Source: Adiantum capillus-veneris (lineage: Eukaryota > Streptophyta > Polypodiopsida > Polypodiales > Pteridaceae). Taken from it: DNA of 64,000 nt. The stretch covers positions 99,867,342 through 99,931,341 of the forward strand of contig CM043953.1 of NCBI GenBank assembly GCA_014529385.2. Reading direction: 5' to 3'. The notes beneath the pieces were generated by a model. It searched no databases and was not told the DNA's origin. It was given only the letters and a program-made list of their open reading frames with translations. Each line of letters opens with the position of its first letter. The first letter of the stretch is position 1. Position numbers and translations under genes: made by a program. Shown in pieces: positions 1 to 11,771 of this stretch.

Positions 1-840
1 CACTACGCTCAAGTTCTTGTCTTCGTTTCATCCACGAACTGATGTACAGTCAGAAGAGGCTAATTCTAATGTCTTAGATCTGCTGAAATGCTACGTGTCA
101 AATAATAAGGGCAAGTGGGAACAATATTTGCCTATGCTGGAGTATGCATACAACAATACGGTGCATTCATCGACTGGCAAGGCACCTTTTGAGATTGTTG
201 AAGGCGGCAAAAAAGTTCCTCCCATTTTGCATACAAAGGAAAAGATCTTTGAGGCAGATTGATATGTTGAGAACATGGTGAAATGTATAAGAAAATTAAA
301 GTTGCCTTGGAGAAGACTCAGGCAAAGCAAAAAAAGGCAAGGTTAAATAAGATGAAGGGCAAGGGACGGTTGTTTCCTAAGCTTAGCATGCGTTACTATG
401 GGCCTTTTCAAGTGCTTGACAAGATCAACGATTTGGCTTAGAGGCGAAAATTTCCTGATGCATGGAAAATTCATAATGTGTTTCATGTGAGTCTTCTAAG
501 ACCCTTCGTGGTGGGTGATGTGCCAGAAGATATGCCAGATGAGGATCAACCAGAAGTTGAGGAACTTGATGAGATCCTGGTACCTGAGCACGTTTTGGCA
601 CATAAGAACAAAAAAGTTAAAGGACAGGTTGCAAGATGCTACTTGGTGAAGTTCAAGAACTATCCGCCTATGGATGCAAAGTGGATGGAAGAGCATGAAC
701 TGTTAGAGTCACCAAATATATTGCAGCTTTACCTTGAAGCCTTTGGGTTACAACCTACCTATGCCCCAACCCAACGTGTGCAAAGGAGGGCTAATGATAG
801 GGCTAGCACATCAAATGTACTATGAATTCAATGTAATAGA
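1..840 (+). pseudogene. Ty3/gypsy chromovirus pol 3' remnant (integrase end and chromodomain)
   Basis: Two pieces of one broken frame. Positions 17-262 encode the end of an integrase: HPRTD (family HPQTDGQ) and YAYNNTVHSSTGKAPFEI, the conserved stretch after the catalytic core. A TGA at 260-262 and further stops follow. In another frame MRYYGPFQVLDKIND (near 388-440) and FHVSLLRPF (478-510) give the integrase C-terminal domain. A chromodomain with YLVKFKNYPPMDAKWMEE (about 640-700) follows, and the frame stops at 825. In living relatives this protein joins element cDNA into chromatin and the chromodomain biases the target. It is cut by the window edge and disrupted, so I call it a pseudogene. 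It resembles element E (32353-40314) more than element G. Confidence 0.85.
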
Positions 841-1006
841 TGGAAATGAAAAAAGTATGAAGGTCTCATTAAGTCATTTGTATCTATGTGTTACAACCTT
901 TCTTGCGGATACATGCGATGATAAAAGAGTGCTAACAACACAAGATCGTCAATGGCGTGTATTTATGGTATGCAATCGAGGATGTTTGCAATTTCAAGAG
1001 GGGGTA

Positions 1007-2330
1007 TGTCACGAGGTTGTGGCAACTGCTAACCTTAGTTGTTGGTTTCTTTTCAATGATTTTGTTTTATTTTTGAGACCCTCTTTTTTGTAGTTGCAAA
1101 TGGTCGGACATTGTATGGCCAATGTGGACGGTAGTCTCACCCGCAGACGGGAATGTTGGTCGGCACTGGAATTTGTATAGTAAGAGGATGTCTAGGCTCT
1201 GTTTAAGATCATATAGGTCCCCCCGTCGCACTTAGCAAGTTGGTGGATACTAGGAAGTGAACTCAATAAAGGCATAAAGCCAAGGTGGATCACCAAAGGA
1301 AAGTACCTGACGGTTGGGCCACATTGCATTTTTGGATGCAGTCCCAATGGGGATAGATGGTCAAAAGACCAGTGGGAGCCCAACGGAAGAATCTCCCAAA
1401 AATGAGGGAACTGCTATTTTGGGCCATGAAATCTGTTTGCGTCATTACCTCTGGAATGACAAGGGAACCATTTTATAACTCTGCTGCAAAGTCAACTGGG
1501 CAACCAATTGGGAGATTTTTAAGCGGCAACCCCAAAATAGGAAACTGCTTGTAAATGCGCCAAGTGGCACAAAATGGTGGACTTTCCTCATGCAAGAAGA
1601 AGTGGCGCTAATTTTTGTAGTTGAGAGGCCTCATTTTGCATACTGCCACAAGTTAAGAGCGATTGTGTGCAAACTTTCCCTCTCCTGTACAGTGTAGTGC
1701 AAGAAGTGATGTCTTGCACACTCTACACTGCTCTCTCTCCCCTACGTGCAGTGATGCGATGCCCCAAAAGAGGGATCCTCATTTGAATCATGTATAGTTG
1801 TGTGGTTACATGCGTTTTTGCTGAGGCAAGAGCCTCTATGAGCAAGAATAAGAGTAGCTTATTGCTGCTCCAAAAGCAGGCATCGATGAGGGTGACAACC
1901 TCACCGTACATGTTTGATTTTAGTGCTGGTTATGCGCTGTATTTTGACTATTTTTCAGCCATACGGATGCCAGAACCCTGGAATAGTGCCCCATTGCTAG
2001 AGGAAAGTTTAGGGACTGTTTTGGGTTGAAAACATGGAAAAAATCAGTAAATACAACGAGCTCAATTTACTATTTTTGGGTAGAAATTAGAGGGTTTATG
2101 CCAGTGGAAGTGAGTTCTAGCAAGGGAATTAGTTTCGGGCAAGTTTTGGGATTGTTATGATGCCAAAATTTTGCCAAAATAGGTGGTTTCTAGCTGGATA
2201 CAGGTAAAGAATTCCCGGGACCCTTATTTGTAATCTACCCTCTTAAAATATAAAGAAATACAGAAAGGGGCGCCAATTTTGGGGCTTACAGGTTGTCGAT
2301 GTCTGCTCGGAGCATTCTAGCTTCCTAGCC
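1007..2330 (+). repeat. probable 3' LTR of the same gypsy element, right end unknown
   Basis: A purine-rich tract (caagaggggg, 995-1004) lies about 170 bp past the chromodomain stop and is followed by TGTCACGAGG at 1007, which is how a polypurine tract and 3' LTR start look. A TATA-like AT-rich stretch lies near 2240. No second copy is in the window, so the right border (before the CT microsatellite) is a guess. No coding sequence was recognised inside. Confidence 0.35.
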
Positions 2331-2377
2331 ATGTGTGTGCATAAGTGTTAGTTCTCGTCACAGGTTCCCTTTGCAAA

Positions 2378-2380
<3 letters not shown>

Positions 2381-2428
<48 letters not shown>
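2381..2428. repeat. (CT)n microsatellite
   Basis: Uninterrupted CT dinucleotides for about 48 bp, then degenerate gtctctttgtgtg. Confidence 0.97.
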
Positions 2429-2434
<6 letters not shown>

Positions 2435-3170
2435 TTGTGTGTCTGAAGTAAAGTAAAGGATTTCGGGTGAAAGTCAAAGCCTACCGCCCCACCGGTTGGT
2501 TTCAAACAGAGGTAGAGCGGAAATGCTCTAGTGAGACATAGCGGGTATTGTTAGAGTTTGTTTAGGCAGAGGTAGAGTAGGTATGGTCCTATAGACACAA
2601 ACAGAGATGACAGACATGGGGTTATTTGATATGCTCACGCTAGAGGCTGATGAGTTGGTGCCAGGATACACTGTTCCACCTATGGGTGACAGGGACATAG
2701 CCATCCCAATGTCGACAGTGACACATCCATAAGCGATGAGTAGTCCAGATGATGCAGTACATGTAGACAGTGTAGGGCAAGCGAATACAGCCAGGTTTGC
2801 ACATATTTCGTCAGCATGCGTTTGGGTGTCTCGTGTTAGACTTGTTATTATCGAGGCCCGACCTAGCAGCTGCAGTGAGAGCATTTGCAGCAGGGATTGT
2901 CAGTCGTATGGTGATTGAGACTAGCATGACACTTTGTGGAGCTTTGCAGACCATATAGAGGTGTCTGTGAGATCGAGGCTGGACGTCCGATGTTCGGCCG
3001 CTCGTCCACCGTGTGTACGTACACATATTCATTATATATATATACATATAAATAAGGAGCTCCTTGCATACTACTCGCCGAGGTTTCTCCACCTACACTC
3101 TTGTGCTTCTCCCCTTCCTCACATGCACCACACCCCACTGCGCACGCACGCATCTGTGCACACGTGCACT
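2429..3170. other. unrecognised intergenic sequence
   Basis: No coding, RNA or repeat family recognised. Short open frames here overlap on both strands without known motifs. A small AT dinucleotide run lies at 3032-3045. Confidence 0.5.
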
Positions 3171-3174
3171 CACA

Positions 3175-4245
3175 ACATGATACCTAACTTTGATGTGTTT
3201 TGATTTGGAATGAAACACAGGTTTTTTTGCTAACGCAATCGCACTCTGGTTTTTGTATTGTAACATTGGAGTCTGGTGTATACTAAGGTCTCCCACTAGA
3301 CAAGATAACCACCACACTTCTTTGTTGGCACTGAAAACTGCAACATACTCATGCTTAGTAGTGGAAGACAAAGTACAATTTTGGATACAAGAGCTCCAAG
3401 AGACCAACGCTTCAACAAATAAAAAAATGCAACCAGATGTGGATCTCCTACTGTCCACACAACCTGCATAATTAGAACTAGTGTATCCAACTATGGGTGC
3501 ATCACTGTTCCCAAAGCAACGCTTGCTGGTCAATTCCTGGATGTATCTCAAGATATGCTTCACAACTTTTCAATGCTTTTGGCCCGGGTATTCCATATAC
3601 CTGCTGACTACTCCCACTAGAGATGAAATGTCTAGTCACGTGCTAAGCATGGCGTACATGAGACTGTTGACTGTCGAAGAATACGACACCTTTTGCATCA
3701 ACCATTGGAGTACTCAACGATTTCCCCTTTCGTATGTTAAAACATTACAAGATGTTGTGAATATACTCTTCTTGTGATAGTTCAAGTATTCCACGCTTAT
3801 GATCTCTCTTGATATGCATACCAAAAAAGTGATGTGCATCACCAAAATCTTTCATGGTAAACTACTTTCTTAAGACATTCTTGAGAAGTGCAATCTCATC
3901 TTTTGACTTCTTAACTATAAGCATATCATCCATGTACAAAATTAGAATGATGAGAGAACCATCGTTCAACCTCCTTGTGTACAAGCAGTGATCCTCTTGG
4001 CTTTCTATATAACCGCATGCTTGAATGTACTTATCAAGCTTGGTGTACCAGTGCCTTGAGCCTTGCTTTAGACTATACAAAGCTTTCTTGCGTCTACACA
4101 TCAGTTCTTCTATGCTTGGCTTCGTAGGCTTTATCTCAAAACCTTCTGACTCTGTAGACATCTTCTCCGAGATTCCCATGAAGAAACGCTCCATTTGGAC
4201 CAGTTCCATGTCCTATATGACTGGCTACTAAACCAAGCACAAGAC
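3175..4245 (-). pseudogene. Ty1/copia reverse transcriptase and RNase H remnant (copia X)
   Basis: Read on the minus strand, 4209-3862 gives the reverse transcriptase palm: KKALYSLKQGSRHWYTKLDK and the catalytic LYMDDMLI. After a broken stretch near 3700-3600 (SLMYAML, then VGVVSRYME), 3563-3175 gives RNase H with STSGCIFLF, a decayed TKHEYVA (family TEAEY) and HSKSKHIKVRYHVV. The frame has several shifts and stops, and homology ends abruptly near 3175 in unrelated sequence, so the 3' end and 3' LTR are missing. Gag, protease and integrase are not seen between this and the primer site at 4764, which points to an internal deletion. Not functional. Confidence 0.85.
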
Positions 4246-4290
4246 ATAGTATAGTCACCTTAACCAGCGGATTAGTCTCGCTTTCCAAAT

Positions 4291-4309
4291 GTGTGTGTGT
4301 GTGTGTGTA
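4291..4309. repeat. (GT)n microsatellite
   Basis: About nine GT units inside the decayed copia X region. Confidence 0.9.
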
Positions 4310-4763
4310 CACCACACCCCCAAAAAACTTGAAAAATGCTGCATTGTTCGTTGCAAAATTGAAAAACCCTGCCCAATGCTGCTCTTGAGAAGGCCTTCAG
4401 TGAGCTGCTCACCTCCTTTGGCTTGCTTCTTGCTCGTTCGACTTATATATCCAGATTTCCAAGCTGCCAAGCCTTGCCTGCTCGAATTTGCCTACACAAC
4501 ATTGGCCGCAATCTGTTGTTGGAAATCGACGCTGCTTGATTTTGAGCTTGCTTTCAATTCTTATCAAGCGCTTCTGCTCATGAGCTCAAGAGTCATGAAG
4601 CTGCTTTTACTTCTTGATTCACTGTCCTGTGAGCTTGTGATCTCGACTTCTTGCTTGCTTCCCCGACACCTCTGTATAAATCCAGTTTGTCAAGATTCCA
4701 TTGCCAAGCTCCAAAGGGGAGGGGTTGCACACATGGTGAGGGGAGTGGGGAGCGGTGATGCTA

Positions 4764-4775
4764 GCTTTGATACCA
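4764..4775 (-). promoter_or_regulatory. primer binding site of copia X
   Basis: Minus-strand TGGTATCAAAGC, one base off the initiator-Met site TGGTATCAGAGC. It sits two bases inside the LTR at 4778-4964. This is where the tRNA would prime minus-strand cDNA synthesis. Confidence 0.7.
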
Positions 4776-4777
4776 CT

Positions 4778-4964
4778 TGGGGGGAAGAATCCCCATGCTT
4801 GTGTGCAGGAAGAGGGAATGAGAAGGGGAGGGAGGACAATATTGGGGGAAACCCATCACCAAGAAAGAGCCTCTTGTGTGTGTCTCTTTATTACTTTTGT
4901 ATAAGAGAAATCAAGGGTTATTGAGTTAGAGATGGGCGGTCAGCCAGTTGCTTGAACCCTAACA
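4778..4964 (-). repeat. 5' LTR of copia X, 187 bp
   Basis: On the minus strand it starts TGTTAGGG and ends CCCCCCA, so it has TG...CA ends, and the primer site follows after two bases. The size is typical of small plant copia LTRs. The partner LTR is absent because the element is truncated near 3175. Confidence 0.65.
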
Positions 4965-6666
4965 AAGATATCTGCTCAACCAGAAAAAAAACATAAGCTA
5001 CATTATTCTTGCAAAAACACACCTTATGAGTGACTCACTAGAACAAACAACCCCAATTGCTAAACCACATTATAGTTTACATAAAGGAAGACAAAATGAC
5101 TTTTTTTTTTTTGGGGGTTGCAATTGCCTATGAGGAAGACCTCTCCTAAGATAGACTCTTTGACAACCATGCATATGGTGATGCTACCATCCCCTCCTCA
5201 TGTGAACCCACCTTTGTGATGGAAAAAGAGGAGCTTGACTGGGAGAAGTAACATAAGGCACTGTATATGACCCTATTTGTGTGAGCTATAATATATTGAT
5301 CTATATGTATTTAGCCTTTGAGTTACCACTCTAATGCGTCCTTGGAGATCTAGATAAAAAGATACTACTAGCCCACCAAATCCTCTTGGAGTGTAGTCCT
5401 CGTGTATGCTCACTCCCATTGGTATCCCTCTAACCGGAGTCCTCTCTTCAGGCTTCTGGTATCTCTCTGTCAATAACATGTTATACCTCCCTTATGCCAC
5501 ATGCTCCAATCATCTAGGTTATGCATATGATGGTATGTTGCAATCTCAGACTAAAATATGTATCTTCATTGATGGGCTAGCATGTACACCATAGGCTCCA
5601 AACCACTAGTCCATGGGATAGCCAATTGATATGACCGTCCATCCCTATAAGATTGTGCTCTTGTTCTCTCTATGGGCCCATTGAACTCATGGCATGCACG
5701 ACCATCTATGCTCTACTCGAATCTGTGTGAGGTCATCATCTAAGAAGATAGGATCCCTAGCTAGTGTGCATAGGATCACCTCTTTTGCATAAAAGAGGCA
5801 CACTTCATCTCATTGTTGAATTGTAGAATGAGATCTCTCTTTTTAGTTGTGTCTTTGTAAGGATTTATCTAGAATTGGAAACTTTATAGTAATTTGATTT
5901 GGTTTAGAGCAAGAGGTCCTACAAATTAGTGTTGATTACTCATTTTAGATAGTACAAACTTGAAAACTAATGCAGATTGACCGTTCAGATAGCATATCTA
6001 TTTGGTGTTGATTGTCTGGTTAGGCAGCACTATTTACAAAACCATATTGCATGTGGCTGGACACCACTACCGTTAGTATGGTTTGGTTACCCTAGGGCAT
6101 GATATAGAAATGGATTTTGTTTAATTTTGATGATGCATTTAGAGAGATCCAATCTTTGATGTTGGATGATTGTTATGATCAATGCTATTTGGATGAGTCT
6201 AGATATGACACATACTCCTTATTCTAAAAATATGGGACACTAGAATTTGCAAATGTGGATGAATTAAGGTGTACAATAAGATTGTTCAACTTTTCTAAGA
6301 TTTTTGATATATCTTCCTTATGAAATTTTAACAGTGTTGTGTGGAAAGCTATGACTTGCAAGTTCTTTACTTGGCACATAACAACTAGGGAATTTTTTTT
6401 GTTAAGTGGGGATTATGTTATGGTAATCATAATATGGACACAAAATATAACTATCTATATGGCTAATACATAACAATGGATGTCTACTATTACACCCTCA
6501 CTTAGATTCGATGTCTCACATTGGACGCACATTTGAATAAAGCTACGTTATCGGTAACAAAGACCTCCTTCTATTCTTACAACCTCTCTCTATTTTTTAC
6601 ACCAATAAATAGACTCACATGGATTCATTGAGGGACCCAGGAATGGGAGGGACATTTGCCTATGTC

Positions 6667-6670
<4 letters not shown>
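4965..6670. other. unrecognised AT-rich sequence
   Basis: About 1.7 kb with no feature I can name. A T-run with following G's lies at 5101-5115. A 68-codon minus-strand frame (5479-5273, starting MLLTERYQKPEERTPVRG) has coding-like composition but matches no family I recognise and is bounded by stops, so I do not call it a gene. Confidence 0.5.

Positions 6671-6731
<61 letters not shown>
6671..6731. repeat. (CT)n microsatellite at the 5' border of LINE-P
   Basis: About 30 uninterrupted CT units. LINE coding homology begins immediately to the right. Confidence 0.97.
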
Positions 6732-6734
<3 letters not shown>

Positions 6735-8319
6735 GGCGAAGGTGATGTTATTGTATTTGGGGATATGAATGCTCGCACCAAAACATTGCAACATGATACT
6801 CAACAATTTGATATGCCATACATTTCAAGGGAGTTGGAGAAAGTTAATTTGTATGATCGTACTTCAATGGATGAGAAAGAGCCGGATAACTATGGAAAGT
6901 TACTTTTACACATGTGTACTAGCACCAGTATGCTTATTACCAATGGTGTATCTTTGTGGAGTGGAACCAATGGATTTACATGCAGAAAACATAATGGGGA
7001 TAGTGTGATTGACTATATGCTACTCTCCAAAGCCATTATGTATCTCATAAAGAGTTTTATGTTTGGCCAATGGACCCCAAAATCAGACCATCGGACCTTA
7101 TGTATTGACCTTGTATGTGGAGAAGCAACTAAGCATGATAATCTCAGTCAAAGGGAAGAGAAGTTATCACTATGTATGGATTTCAAACGGGCACCAATGT
7201 ACATTGAAATGGTTGAACAAAAGTTATGGATGACAAAGCTTCAATATGATGCATCATTGAAAACTAACTAAATGGGAAGCTTTCAAGAAAGTTATTTGTT
7301 CTTGTGCCAAAGAATGCTTTCCATAAAGCATCCCCATGGTATCAAGAAATATAGATCACGTAAAAGGTGGTTTGATAAAGAATGTCAAGATGCTCGAAAG
7401 TCCTTGATAAAGCTTGATGCAACTATGGACAAAAATATCTATCAAAGTCATTTGCATACATACAAGGCATTGATTCAAAAAAAGAGAAGAAGATGGGAAG
7501 TAAAGCAACAGTTTTCTCAAGTCCAAAAAAGGCACGTGCATTTGGAAGATTTTGGAGAAACTTGAGGGGCAAGCGGGTTGAGACTTTTGGTAACTTGAGT
7601 CTTGTGGATATGTACACACATTGTAGGCAATTATATGAGCAAGCAAATGCTGAAAAAATACCATTTTATGGTTCATTTCCATGTATGCCCTCTTCTTTTA
7701 CTATTGAGGATGTATGCGGTGGGCTTGAAAAGTTGGCCACTCGCAAAGCGGGAGATCTTCAAGGTATCAAGCCGGAGATGATCAAATGGAAGGGAGATTT
7801 TACCCATGAGTGGATGTGTGATATGTTCAACCTTGCACTTCAACATGATATGCCTTATGATTGGAGTACTAATTGGGTTAAGCCTTTGCATAAAGGAGGG
7901 GATATAAAGAATGTAAACAACTACCGGACTATAATGATTGGGTCTCTTATGGAAAAATTCTTGGGTGCATAACAGAGATGAAATTGAGTGATTGGACTGA
8001 AGAGAATGACAAGCGTGCAAAGGGATAAGCGGGTTTTTGTTGATGCCATAGCACCATTGCTTATTTTGTCACTCTTCATGTTCTCATGGAGGAAAGTCGG
8101 TTGAAAGGTGGTTGAAAGGCAAGAGATTGTATTGTTGTTTTGTGGACTTTAAGAAAGCCTTTGATATGATTCCACGTAACAATTTGTGGAGAAGGATGGA
8201 AGAACTCCAAGTGCCAAGTGAGTTTATGCTTGCGGTTTCTTGAATCTATGAGAAGGTGATGTGTCCATTGCGCATGGAAAGAGGAATTTAAAAAAAAATT
8301 ATAACCAATATTGGGGTTC
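6732..8319 (+). pseudogene. LINE-P, 5' half: endonuclease and reverse transcriptase start
   Basis: Non-LTR retrotransposon ORF2, 5' truncated. The first codons read GDVIVFGDMNAR, the central motif of the APE-type endonuclease, and SDHRTL near 7085 is its catalytic Ser-Asp-His motif. The linker carries WFDKECQDARKS (near 7370). The reverse transcriptase opens with GDLQGIKPEMIKWKGD (near 7750) and KPLHKGGDIKNVNNYRTI (near 7880), then CFVDFKKAFDM (8138-8170), which holds the first catalytic aspartate. Stops and shifts split it into frames at 6765-7271, 7272-7565, 7493-7972 and about 8090-8280. It ends in ITNIGV at 8318, where copia A1 is inserted; the frame resumes at 18990. Confidence 0.9.
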
Positions 8320-8547
8320 TATTACCATATACATGTGGTAGTGATGTGTGTGAACACAGTTAGGACCGTTAGGGTATTTTTTTCCTCTTTAGGAGGTCTT
8401 TTCCCCCCGTGCATTGTATATATGTCCATCACTCTAGGGCTATCTATCTTTCCATTGCACACTAAGTAATACACTCTCTGTTGTGTACCTTGAGCTTCCT
8501 TCGTCTTCTCCAAGCTATGTGGTTTTCTTGCAACCCTAATTCCAACA
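8320..8547 (+). repeat. 5' LTR of copia A1
   Basis: Starts TATTACCATATACATG (family TGTTACC) and ends CTAATTCCAACA. Contains a TATA-like GTATATATG near 8416. Clearly alignable to 18776-18989 and to both A2 LTRs. Confidence 0.92.
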
Positions 8548-8549
8548 AT

Positions 8550-8561
8550 TGGTATCAGAGC
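8550..8561 (+). promoter_or_regulatory. primer binding site of copia A1
   Basis: TGGTATCAGAGC, complementary to the 3' end of plant initiator-Met tRNA, two bases after the LTR. Confidence 0.9.
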
Positions 8562-8909
8562 AAGTTGCATCCTCTCGTGCTTAGTCACCATCAACTCCAG
8601 CACACGCCTGCTCACTTTCTCCGATTTCAGTGAGCTTTGGTGAGCGTTTGTAGGTCGACAAAATTTTTGGGAGATCTTGTAGAGCTTAGTCTTTTCAGAT
8701 TTCTGATTGAGCTCATTCCGACCTGCATTTCCACTACAGCCAGGTCTGCACAAGCAATTTCATCATTTTGTACAGAATTTCTGTCAGTGCCAATTATTGC
8801 ATAACAGGTCCCATACAGTCTAGTGTGGGTTGTGTTGTATAGCATGCGTTGGTCTCACTCAGTTTCTCCTCATTTTGGACAGTGTTCACATCAGGTGCAT
8901 GCATTTTCC

Positions 8910-9688
8910 ATGGCTGACAACAACACAAACGTGTTCAAGATGCTTGCTCCTGAGGGCAGATTGGATGGGGACAATTACCCTATGTGGGCTTACATGATGC
9001 AACATGTTCTTGTGTCAAAGGGTGCCTTGAATATTGTGCAGGGCATTGATGTACGTCCTGGTTCTGAGGATGTAGGCAATGTTGAGGATGTTGCAGGTCT
9101 TGCTGCAAGGATTGTTGTCGTTAGAGTTGTTTTGCCTACGACAGAACAAGCTCGTTGGGATGTAAAGGATTTGCAGGCTCATGCATTGATTGCGGTCTGT
9201 GAAGTGCACCATTACTCCTCACATTTGTTCAACAAAATTTGCAAAACAGACGGGATATTATGGCTGGTCTTTATGCAAGCCGCAATGAGGCAAAAATTGC
9301 ATTGCCGCGTAGAGTGCTGGAGTCAAAGATTATGTATGAGAAAGATGATATGGAAACTTTCCTTGATGGTATCAAGGATATTAGCGAGCAACTTATTTCT
9401 ACAGGTGAAGTCATTTCAGAAAGTTCCCTTGTGCAGACTGTTCTTGATGCCTTACTATATTCTTACTAGACTTTTGCAAATACTTGGAGACTGATGACCC
9501 AAGGAAATCCTGAATTTGTCAAGTTTGATGCATTATGCACATTGCTGTTGCAAGAGTCACTTTCCAGAAAGAACAGGACTAGACAACGTGCAGTTGAATA
9601 GGCTTTTATTGTTGCTGCTAAAAGAAAGGGTGATAACAACAATGGAACCACTTCTTATGGTTCTTGACCTGTCACTGTTCTTGTGCAA
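8910..9688 (+). pseudogene. copia A1 gag, 5' part
   Basis: Starts MADNNTNVFKMLAPEGRLDG, nearly the same as the A2 gag start, and continues with NYPMWAYMMQHVLVSKG, the N-terminal domain of copia gag. A shift near 9200 moves the frame (9239-9469, LESKIMYEKDDMETFLDGIK). Stops follow at 9467-9469, about 9598 and about 9666. The reading breaks off near 9688 where copia B is inserted; the zinc knuckle lies on the far side at about 15265. Confidence 0.88.
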
Positions 9689-9863
9689 CAATGTGGTCGC
9701 CCAGGTAAGTGGGCGGGCCGCCAGGTATGTACACATATTCTTTTGTTAAAACCTAATAAGAACTCACTATGCTCTACACATTACAGTGGAGCGAGTTCAC
9801 CATATCATCGTGCTCTTCTTCTCGCACTCTCTCTCGCGTCGCACTTCCGCTCGTACTCCTTCA
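9689..9863 (+). repeat. 5' LTR of copia B, start missing
   Basis: Homology to the 3' LTR begins at CAATGTGGTCGCCC and runs to CTCCTTCA. The first 16 bp present in the 3' LTR, including its TATAAA, are absent or replaced, so this copy may lack its promoter start. Confidence 0.88.
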
Positions 9864-9865
9864 AC

Positions 9866-9877
9866 TGGTATCAGAGC
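9866..9877 (+). promoter_or_regulatory. primer binding site of copia B
   Basis: Perfect TGGTATCAGAGC two bases after the LTR. Confidence 0.92.
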
Positions 9878-10961
9878 TCAGATCGAGGCTCGGGGCAGCA
9901 CTGCAGGAGGCTAGAGTCACTAGCTCAGATTGGAGTGAAATTCGACAGGCGAAGGCACGGCCCCAAATCCTGTGGGACTGCCCAAAGGGCTTGGTGTTCT
10001 CAGAATTTCATTCTGAGGTCATCTCGGCCACCGTTCGGCTTCGACAAAGGTCTGCGCAGGCCATTTTCGACTACGTGGTCTCGGCGGGTGCAGATCCGAC
10101 TCTGCAAATTTGGGGTTTTCGGCCTACGACTGCAGGTGCTGAGGATATCGACACTCCCAGAGTGTTGATTTGTGGCTGTCTACGCATCCAAGGACGGCTC
10201 ACAGTTCTTGGAGGCGTGTCACATACGACACGGGCGCATCTACACACAGACTGTAGGCGACATCCACTAGTTCATCAGGTAGCTTGTGTTTGCTGCTTGA
10301 TATTCCAAATTTCATCCTGACATTGTAGGTACTTCCACATGGGATGTATTGTCAGAGATGATGTATGTTTGTTGAGGGTTTGCTAGCTGTGAGTCACGCA
10401 GCAAACAACCGCCGCAGCGGTTACAGCATACAGTGGGAAATTTGTGGATGTATGACTTTGTGGGAAGTCTATGTACTGTCAGATTTACTGCAGCCTTTGT
10501 TGAGGGTCGAGTGAGGTTTTATTGAGCTGGGGGATTCTCGAATGTTGAGATCCTTTCGGTGATACAGGTCTTGGAGCGATCCCTCAAGCACCCTTAGATA
10601 GGCAGCTAGGATGTATTGACTGTGAGTTAGACAGTTGGGATTGCATCTTTGCTTTACTGCCGTTGAGGCATTGTCGCAGTCTATGCTTACAGGATAGTGA
10701 CAGGACAGTCAGAGACAGTACAGGTGCAGGACAGGTTTACCCACAGCTTACAGTGTTAGAGAGACAATGGTTTTTTGAGCTGTTTTTTGGTCTGTTTTTA
10801 GTACACCAGAGCCATTTTACAAAGGAGACTCTGCCAAAATTTCTGCAGAATTTGAAGCTTTCTTGGTTCATTTGATAGGTTGATATTGGTTCAAAGGTCA
10901 GTTTACAGGGGAAACTCTGCCGAATTTTTCCCAGGAAAGTAAACTACTGTGAAGCGTAGCT
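9878..10961 (+). other. untranslated leader of copia B
   Basis: About 1.08 kb between the primer site and the gag ATG, long for a copia element of this size. It is richer in G+C than its surroundings in the first half. One frame stays open from 9769 (inside the LTR) to 10320, 183 codons, with no motif I recognise; it may be chance. Confidence 0.6.
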
Positions 10962-11771
10962 ATGGCTGGATCACAGGACACTGCTCTTTACAATATCAAG
11001 AAGCTGGATGGAGCCAATTTCCCATTGTGGAAGAAGCAGATTTGGCACGTGTTGGTACAAAAGAAGTATATAAAACCTATAAAGCTCAAAGGGATAAAAC
11101 CAGAAGATATGGACGAAGATGAATAGAGCAAAATGGATGAATTGGCACTTTCTACCATTATGCTGACTTTGGCAGAAAGCGTTTACTTCAATGTAGCAGA
11201 CGAGATGTCGGCTTATCAAGCATGGTTAAAGCTGAGTGATCTTTATGAGAAGCAGAGTGCAGCTTCATAGGTATACTGGCTTAAGAAGCTTGTTGACTTG
11301 AAGATGAAAGAAGGGACACCTATGTCCAATCATCTGAATGAATTCAACACAATCTATAGTCAGTTGTTAGCTCAAGGTGTCATGTTTGATGAACCTGTTA
11401 GAGCTATGTTTCTGTTGATCACATTGCCGGAAAGTTGGGACACTTTTCGCACAGCTTTGAGTAATTCTGCACCTCCAGATGGTTTGAACATAGCAGGTGT
11501 AGAAGGAAGTCTACTTACTGAAGAAACCAATAGAAAGACAATGGACAAAGGCAAAGGAACAGCCTTAGTTGTCAGGGGAAGGACCAAAGAAAAGTACAAA
11601 GGTGGAAAGAGGAATCAATCTCGTAGCAAGTCCCGCAGTGCTAAAGGCAAGAGTGACATAGAATGCTACCATTGTGGCAAGAAGGGTCACATGAAAAGAG
11701 ACTGCAGAGAATGAAATGCAGAAAAAGGCAAAGAGAAAGCTGAAGACCATGGTGAGAAGAACAAGTCCTCA
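10962..11771 (+). pseudogene. copia B gag with three in-frame stops
   Basis: The ATG at 10962 opens MAGSQDTALYNIKKLDGANF, a typical copia gag start, followed by PLWKKQIWHVL and the UBN2-type region (LKMKEGTPMSNHLNEFNTI). The CCHC knuckle CYHCGKKGHMKRDC lies at 11664-11705 and would bind RNA in the particle. The frame is the same as pol throughout, but TAG at 11124-11126, TAG at 11268-11270 and TGA at 11712-11714 interrupt it. The last follows KRDCRE where relatives usually have Trp, so TGG to TGA is likely. The start was chosen for its position after the leader and its frame with pol. Confidence 0.9.

Noticed and set aside
2811-3203. Overlapping open frames on both strands
   Set aside because: They overlap each other, include AT and CA low-complexity stretches and show no family motif.
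4289-4924. 211-codon plus-strand open frame
   Set aside because: It starts in a GT microsatellite and runs through the leader, primer site and LTR of copia X on the other strand; no protein motif.
5273-5479. Possible small host gene on the minus strand
   Set aside because: 68 codons with no known motif, no splice context and stops all around.
8823-8909. Gag start upstream of MADNN in copia A1
   Set aside because: The upstream codons are leader sequence not shared as protein with A2; both copies share MADNN as the start.
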